Below the pieces are notes generated by a model, which searched no databases, was not told where the DNA came from, and saw nothing but the letters and a program-made list of their open reading frames with translations. A DNA stretch of 8,086 bases, from positions 1-8,086 of the forward strand of contig JBFOMB010000093.1 in the NCBI GenBank assembly GCA_040830545.1. Reading direction: 5' to 3'. Positions within the stretch are counted from its first letter, which is position 1; the number at the start of each line of letters is the position of its first letter. Of this stretch, positions 5,798-8,086 are shown in pieces. The translations under genes were made by a program, and so were the position numbers. This DNA comes from HXMU1420-2 sp040830545. Its GTDB lineage: Bacteria; Pseudomonadota; Alphaproteobacteria; Rhodobacterales; Rhodobacteraceae.

Positions 5798-6160
5798 ATG
5801 GAAAACGTTGTCCTCATCATTCATTTGTTTCTGGCCCTTGGGCTGATCGCCATCGTTCTGATGCAGCGGTCCGAAGGCGGCGGGCTTGGAATGGGATCGG
5901 GTGGCGGTGGGGCCGTATCGGGCCGCGCTGCGGCCACCGCGTTGGGCAAACTCACGTGGATTCTGGCAGCTGCGTTCATTTGTACGTCGATGGCCCTGAC
6001 CGTCATCGCTGCACAGAAATCCGCCGGCAGCTCGGTCATTGACCGGCTGGGTCCGGTGACCCCCGAGGCATCCGACAGCGCACCGGCAGACCTGCCGTTG
6101 GGCGAAGATCTGCTGCCACCCACCGCCGATGGTGAAGCCCCGCTGCCACGCGCAGACTAA
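5798..6160 (+). CDS. secG: Preprotein translocase subunit SecG
   Basis: SecG is the small accessory subunit of the SecYEG inner-membrane channel and assists SecA-driven export. The 120-residue product has two membrane segments (about 3-22 and 51-72). They are joined by the signature loop LMQRSEGGGLGMGSGGGG (21-38), which matches the family's QRSEGGGLG motif. After the second helix comes a roughly 45-residue tail rich in Pro, Ala and acidic residues, a variable extension common in alphaproteobacterial SecG. GAAGG lies about 5 bases before the ATG and supports this start. pyrG follows on the same strand after 184 bases, an arrangement widely seen in alphaproteobacteria. tpiA, often upstream of secG in this class, is not here; the divergent nitrile hydratase operon occupies that side. 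Confidence 0.95.
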   Translation: MENVVLIIHLFLALGLIAIVLMQRSEGGGLGMGSGGGGAVSGRAAATALGKLTWILAAAFICTSMALTVIAAQKSAGSSVIDRLGPVTPEASDSAPADLPLGEDLLPPTADGEAPLPRAD

Positions 6161-6166
6161 GGGATC

Positions 6167-6222
6167 AACCGCAACACTAAACCTTGACCAGCGACGGAAT
6201 TTTGCAACAGCATGTTGCGGTT
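6167..6222 (+). promoter_or_regulatory. Mutually exclusive stems in secG-pyrG spacer
   Basis: AACCGCAACA (6167-6176) is the exact reverse complement of TGTTGCGGTT (6213-6222), giving a 10-bp stem that begins 7 bases after the secG stop. The right arm is also contested by GCAACA (6204-6209), which with TGTTGC (6213-6218) forms a tight 6-bp hairpin with a 3-base loop. Only one can form at a time. A further small hairpin, GACCC/GGGTC, lies at 6306-6318 near the pyrG start. A possible -35, TTGACC, is at 6184-6189 with a poor -10. No T tract follows the stems, so classical termination is not indicated. The function is inferred only. Confidence 0.4.
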
Positions 6223-6344
6223 CTCTTGCCCGGGCCCGCGCCATGCTGTAAGGATGGAGTCCCGTGGTACAGGTGAATCTTTGCTGATTCCCGGTCGCAT
6301 AATCTGACCCTCTGGGTCGACGATCACGGGGGATAGCCACCCAA

Positions 6345-7988
6345 ATGGCACGATTTGTTTTCATTACTGGCGGCGTGGTGTCCTCCTTGGGCAAGGGGTT
6401 GGCATCTGCTGCTCTGGGTGCGTTGTTGCAATCACGCGGCTTCTCGGTTCGCCTGCGCAAGCTTGACCCCTACCTAAACGTCGACCCCGGCACGATGTCG
6501 CCGTTTGAACATGGTGAAGTGTTCGTGACAGATGACGGCGCCGAGACCGATCTGGACCTGGGCCACTACGAGCGTTTTACCGGTGTGGCGGCGCGCAAAA
6601 CCGACAGCGTCAGTTCGGGACGTATCTACTCCTCGGTTCTGGAGAAGGAACGGCGCGGCGACTACCTGGGCAAAACCATCCAGGTGATCCCGCATGTCAC
6701 CAACGAAATCAAAGACTTCATCTCCATCGGAGAGGACGAGGTTGATTTCATGTTGTGTGAAATCGGCGGCACGGTTGGCGACATCGAAGGCCTGCCGTTT
6801 TTCGAAGCGATCCGCCAGTTCAGCCAGGACAAACCGCGCGGACAATGCATCTTCATGCACCTGACGTTGTTGCCCTGGATCAAGGCCAGCGGCGAATTGA
6901 AAACCAAACCGACCCAGCACTCGGTGAAGGAACTCCGCTCCATCGGCATTGCACCAGACATACTTGTGTGCCGCTCCGAAGGACCGATCCCCAAAAAGGA
7001 ACGCGATAAGCTGGCATTGTTCTGCAACGTTCGCCCAGACTCCGTGATCGCTGCGCAGGATTTGAAATCCATCTACGAGGCCCCGCTGGCCTATCATCGC
7101 GAAGGTCTGGATCAGGCGGTGCTCGACGCCTTCCAGATCTCCCCCGCCCCACGCCCCGATTTGCGCAAATGGGAAGACGTCGCCGATCGCATCCACAATG
7201 CCGAAGGCGAGGTCAAGGTTGCCATCGTCGGCAAGTACACGCAGCTGGAAGACGCCTACAAATCCATTGCCGAGGCCCTGACCCATGGCGGCATGCACAA
7301 CCGGGTGAAGGTCCGCGCGGAATGGATCGACGCGGAAATCTTCGACACCGAAGACCCGGCGCCACATCTCGAAGGATTCAATGCCATCCTGATTCCCGGC
7401 GGTTTCGGTGAACGCGGTACGGAAGGCAAAATCAAAGCCGCCCAGTTCGCCCGCGAACACAAGGTGCCTTACCTGGGCATTTGCCTTGGCATGCAAATGG
7501 CCGTGATCGAAGCCGCACGTAACATGGCTGGCGTGACCAAGGCGGGATCGGAAGAATTCGACCACGAAGCCGGGCAAAAGCGTTTTGAACCCGTGGTCTA
7601 CCACCTCAAGGAATGGGTGCAGGGCAACTACACTGTCCAGCGCAAGGCAACGGACGACAAGGGCGGGACCATGCGCCTTGGCGCATATGATGCGATGCTC
7701 AAAGACGGATCAAAAGTGGCCGAGGTTTATGGCTCCACCGCCATCGAAGAACGCCACCGCCACCGTTACGAGGTCGACATCAAATACCGCGACAAACTGG
7801 AAGAGGTTGGATTGAAATTTACCGGCATGTCCCCGGACGGCCGCCTGCCCGAAATCGTGGAATGGGAAGATCACCCTTGGTTCATCGGCGTGCAATTCCA
7901 CCCGGAACTGAAATCCAAACCCTTCGCGCCCCACCCGCTTTTTGCAGACTTCATACGCGCGGCCAAAGACACGTCTCGCCTGGTTTGA
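6345..7988 (+). CDS. pyrG: CTP synthase (glutamine hydrolysing)
   Basis: PyrG aminates UTP to CTP using ATP and glutamine-derived ammonia, the last step of pyrimidine nucleotide synthesis, in the cytosol. The 547-residue length is typical. The N-terminal synthase domain (about 1-270) begins with FITGGVVSSLGKG (6-18), the ATP-binding loop. It also carries MSPFEHGEVFVTDDGAETDL and the GTVGDIEGLPF stretch. The C-terminal class I glutamine amidotransferase domain (about 290-540) has the oxyanion loop PGGFGERG and the triad C380 (LGICLGMQ), H519 and E521 (QFHPEL). RHRYEVDIKYR matches the family's C-terminal nucleotide-site region. A G-rich run about 10 bases upstream of the ATG (6328-6334) can serve as ribosome binding site. 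The gene follows secG, and a GC-rich hairpin begins 11 bases after its stop. It appears intact. Confidence 0.98.
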   Translation: MARFVFITGGVVSSLGKGLASAALGALLQSRGFSVRLRKLDPYLNVDPGTMSPFEHGEVFVTDDGAETDLDLGHYERFTGVAARKTDSVSSGRIYSSVLEKERRGDYLGKTIQVIPHVTNEIKDFISIGEDEVDFMLCEIGGTVGDIEGLPFFEAIRQFSQDKPRGQCIFMHLTLLPWIKASGELKTKPTQHSVKELRSIGIAPDILVCRSEGPIPKKERDKLALFCNVRPDSVIAAQDLKSIYEAPLAYHREGLDQAVLDAFQISPAPRPDLRKWEDVADRIHNAEGEVKVAIVGKYTQLEDAYKSIAEALTHGGMHNRVKVRAEWIDAEIFDTEDPAPHLEGFNAILIPGGFGERGTEGKIKAAQFAREHKVPYLGICLGMQMAVIEAARNMAGVTKAGSEEFDHEAGQKRFEPVVYHLKEWVQGNYTVQRKATDDKGGTMRLGAYDAMLKDGSKVAEVYGSTAIEERHRHRYEVDIKYRDKLEEVGLKFTGMSPDGRLPEIVEWEDHPWFIGVQFHPELKSKPFAPHPLFADFIRAAKDTSRLV

Positions 7989-7998
7989 CAACCGAACC

Positions 7999-8017
7999 TT
8001 GGGGGTTTCACCCCCAA
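7999..8017 (+). terminator. GC-rich hairpin after pyrG
   Basis: TTGGGGGT (7999-8006) and ACCCCCAA (8010-8017) form a perfect 8-bp stem with the loop TTC, beginning 11 bases after the pyrG stop. The strong stem and its position suggest an end signal for the secG-pyrG transcript. It is followed by ACCCCC rather than a T tract, so any termination would be atypical, or the hairpin may protect the 3' end. Such C/G-run hairpins after genes are, to my knowledge, common in Rhodobacteraceae. Confidence 0.6.
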
Positions 8018-8024
8018 ACCCCCA

Positions 8025-8078
8025 GAGTACTTGAACAAAGATGAAAGAGACTTGAGCTTCATCTTTGTGAAAATACTC
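8025..8078. repeat. Imperfect palindrome of 21-base arms
   Basis: The left arm (8025-8045, beginning GAGTACTTGAAC) and the reverse complement of the right arm (8058-8078) match at 18 of 21 positions around a 12-base spacer. The inner ten bases, CAAAGATGAA and TTCATCTTTG, are perfectly complementary. The outer ends, GAGTA and TACTC, also pair. It resembles intergenic palindromes that I recall recurring in roseobacter genomes near hairpins of the kind at 7999-8017, but I cannot show copy number from one window. It could act as a bidirectional terminator or a protein-binding site. There is no coding sequence across it. Confidence 0.6.
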
Positions 8079-8086
8079 AAAACGTG

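Noticed and set aside
4948..6042. Plus-strand 364-residue open frame opposite nthA
   Set aside because: It is antisense to nthA and overlaps secG. The composition is rich in Arg, Pro and His as expected of a shadow frame, and it has no motif.
6254..6307. 17-codon leader peptide candidate before pyrG
   Set aside because: AAGG directly abuts the ATG, leaving no spacing for ribosome binding. The peptide has no run of regulatory codons.
6474..7604. 376-residue minus-strand open frame opposite pyrG
   Set aside because: It is fully antisense to a confidently assigned gene, a common shadow effect in GC-rich DNA.
1..8086. CRISPR array, insertion sequence or toxin-antitoxin pair
   Set aside because: No regularly spaced direct repeats, transposase motifs or paired small genes were found on either strand.

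Overview
The window looks like chromosomal DNA of a marine-type alphaproteobacterium, most likely a Rhodobacteraceae/Roseobacter-group member. The reasons are the GC-rich coding style, the secG-pyrG adjacency, an octanoyltransferase LipB of alphaproteobacterial type, and a 3'-end intergenic palindrome of a style I associate with this family. This placement comes from reading the sequence, not from a database search.

Layout. The first ~1 kb (1-986) holds no intact gene. It contains an eroded minus-strand remnant of msrQ (heme-binding membrane subunit of the MsrPQ methionine sulfoxide reductase) at about 205-585, flanked by non-coding DNA. A tRNA-Leu(GAG) lies at 987-1073 on the minus strand, just downstream of a minus-strand DUF2306-like membrane protein (1121-1636). 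Divergent from that gene, a plus-strand pair starts: a membrane-anchored LytTR-type regulator (1728-2492) and, 4 bases after its stop, lipB (2497-3162). A TesB-like thioesterase with a probable double hot-dog fold follows (3246-4046).

The thioesterase converges on a compact minus-strand operon transcribed from 5688 to 4083: nthA, nthB and a nitrile hydratase accessory protein. The three genes are joined by two ATGA overlaps. The alpha subunit carries the CTLCSC motif of cobalt-type nitrile hydratases. No amidase, nitrilase, aldoxime dehydratase or cobalt transporter gene is present in the window. Divergent from nthA is secG (5798-6160), followed by pyrG (6345-7988). The 184-base secG-pyrG spacer can form mutually exclusive stems. 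After pyrG there is a GC-rich hairpin and a 54-base imperfect palindrome running almost to the window end.

How the genes relate. Most are housekeeping functions: lipoate attachment, the Sec translocon, CTP synthesis and tRNA. The accessory element is the nitrile hydratase operon, which hydrates nitriles to amides. The most informative oddity is the msrQ relic. Besides one insertion, one deletion and one stop codon, all three conserved histidines expected to bind heme have been replaced. I found no clear sign of a wholly new system. The structures most worth testing are the secG-pyrG leader, the hairpin at the LytTR-lipB junction, and the altered beta-subunit loop.
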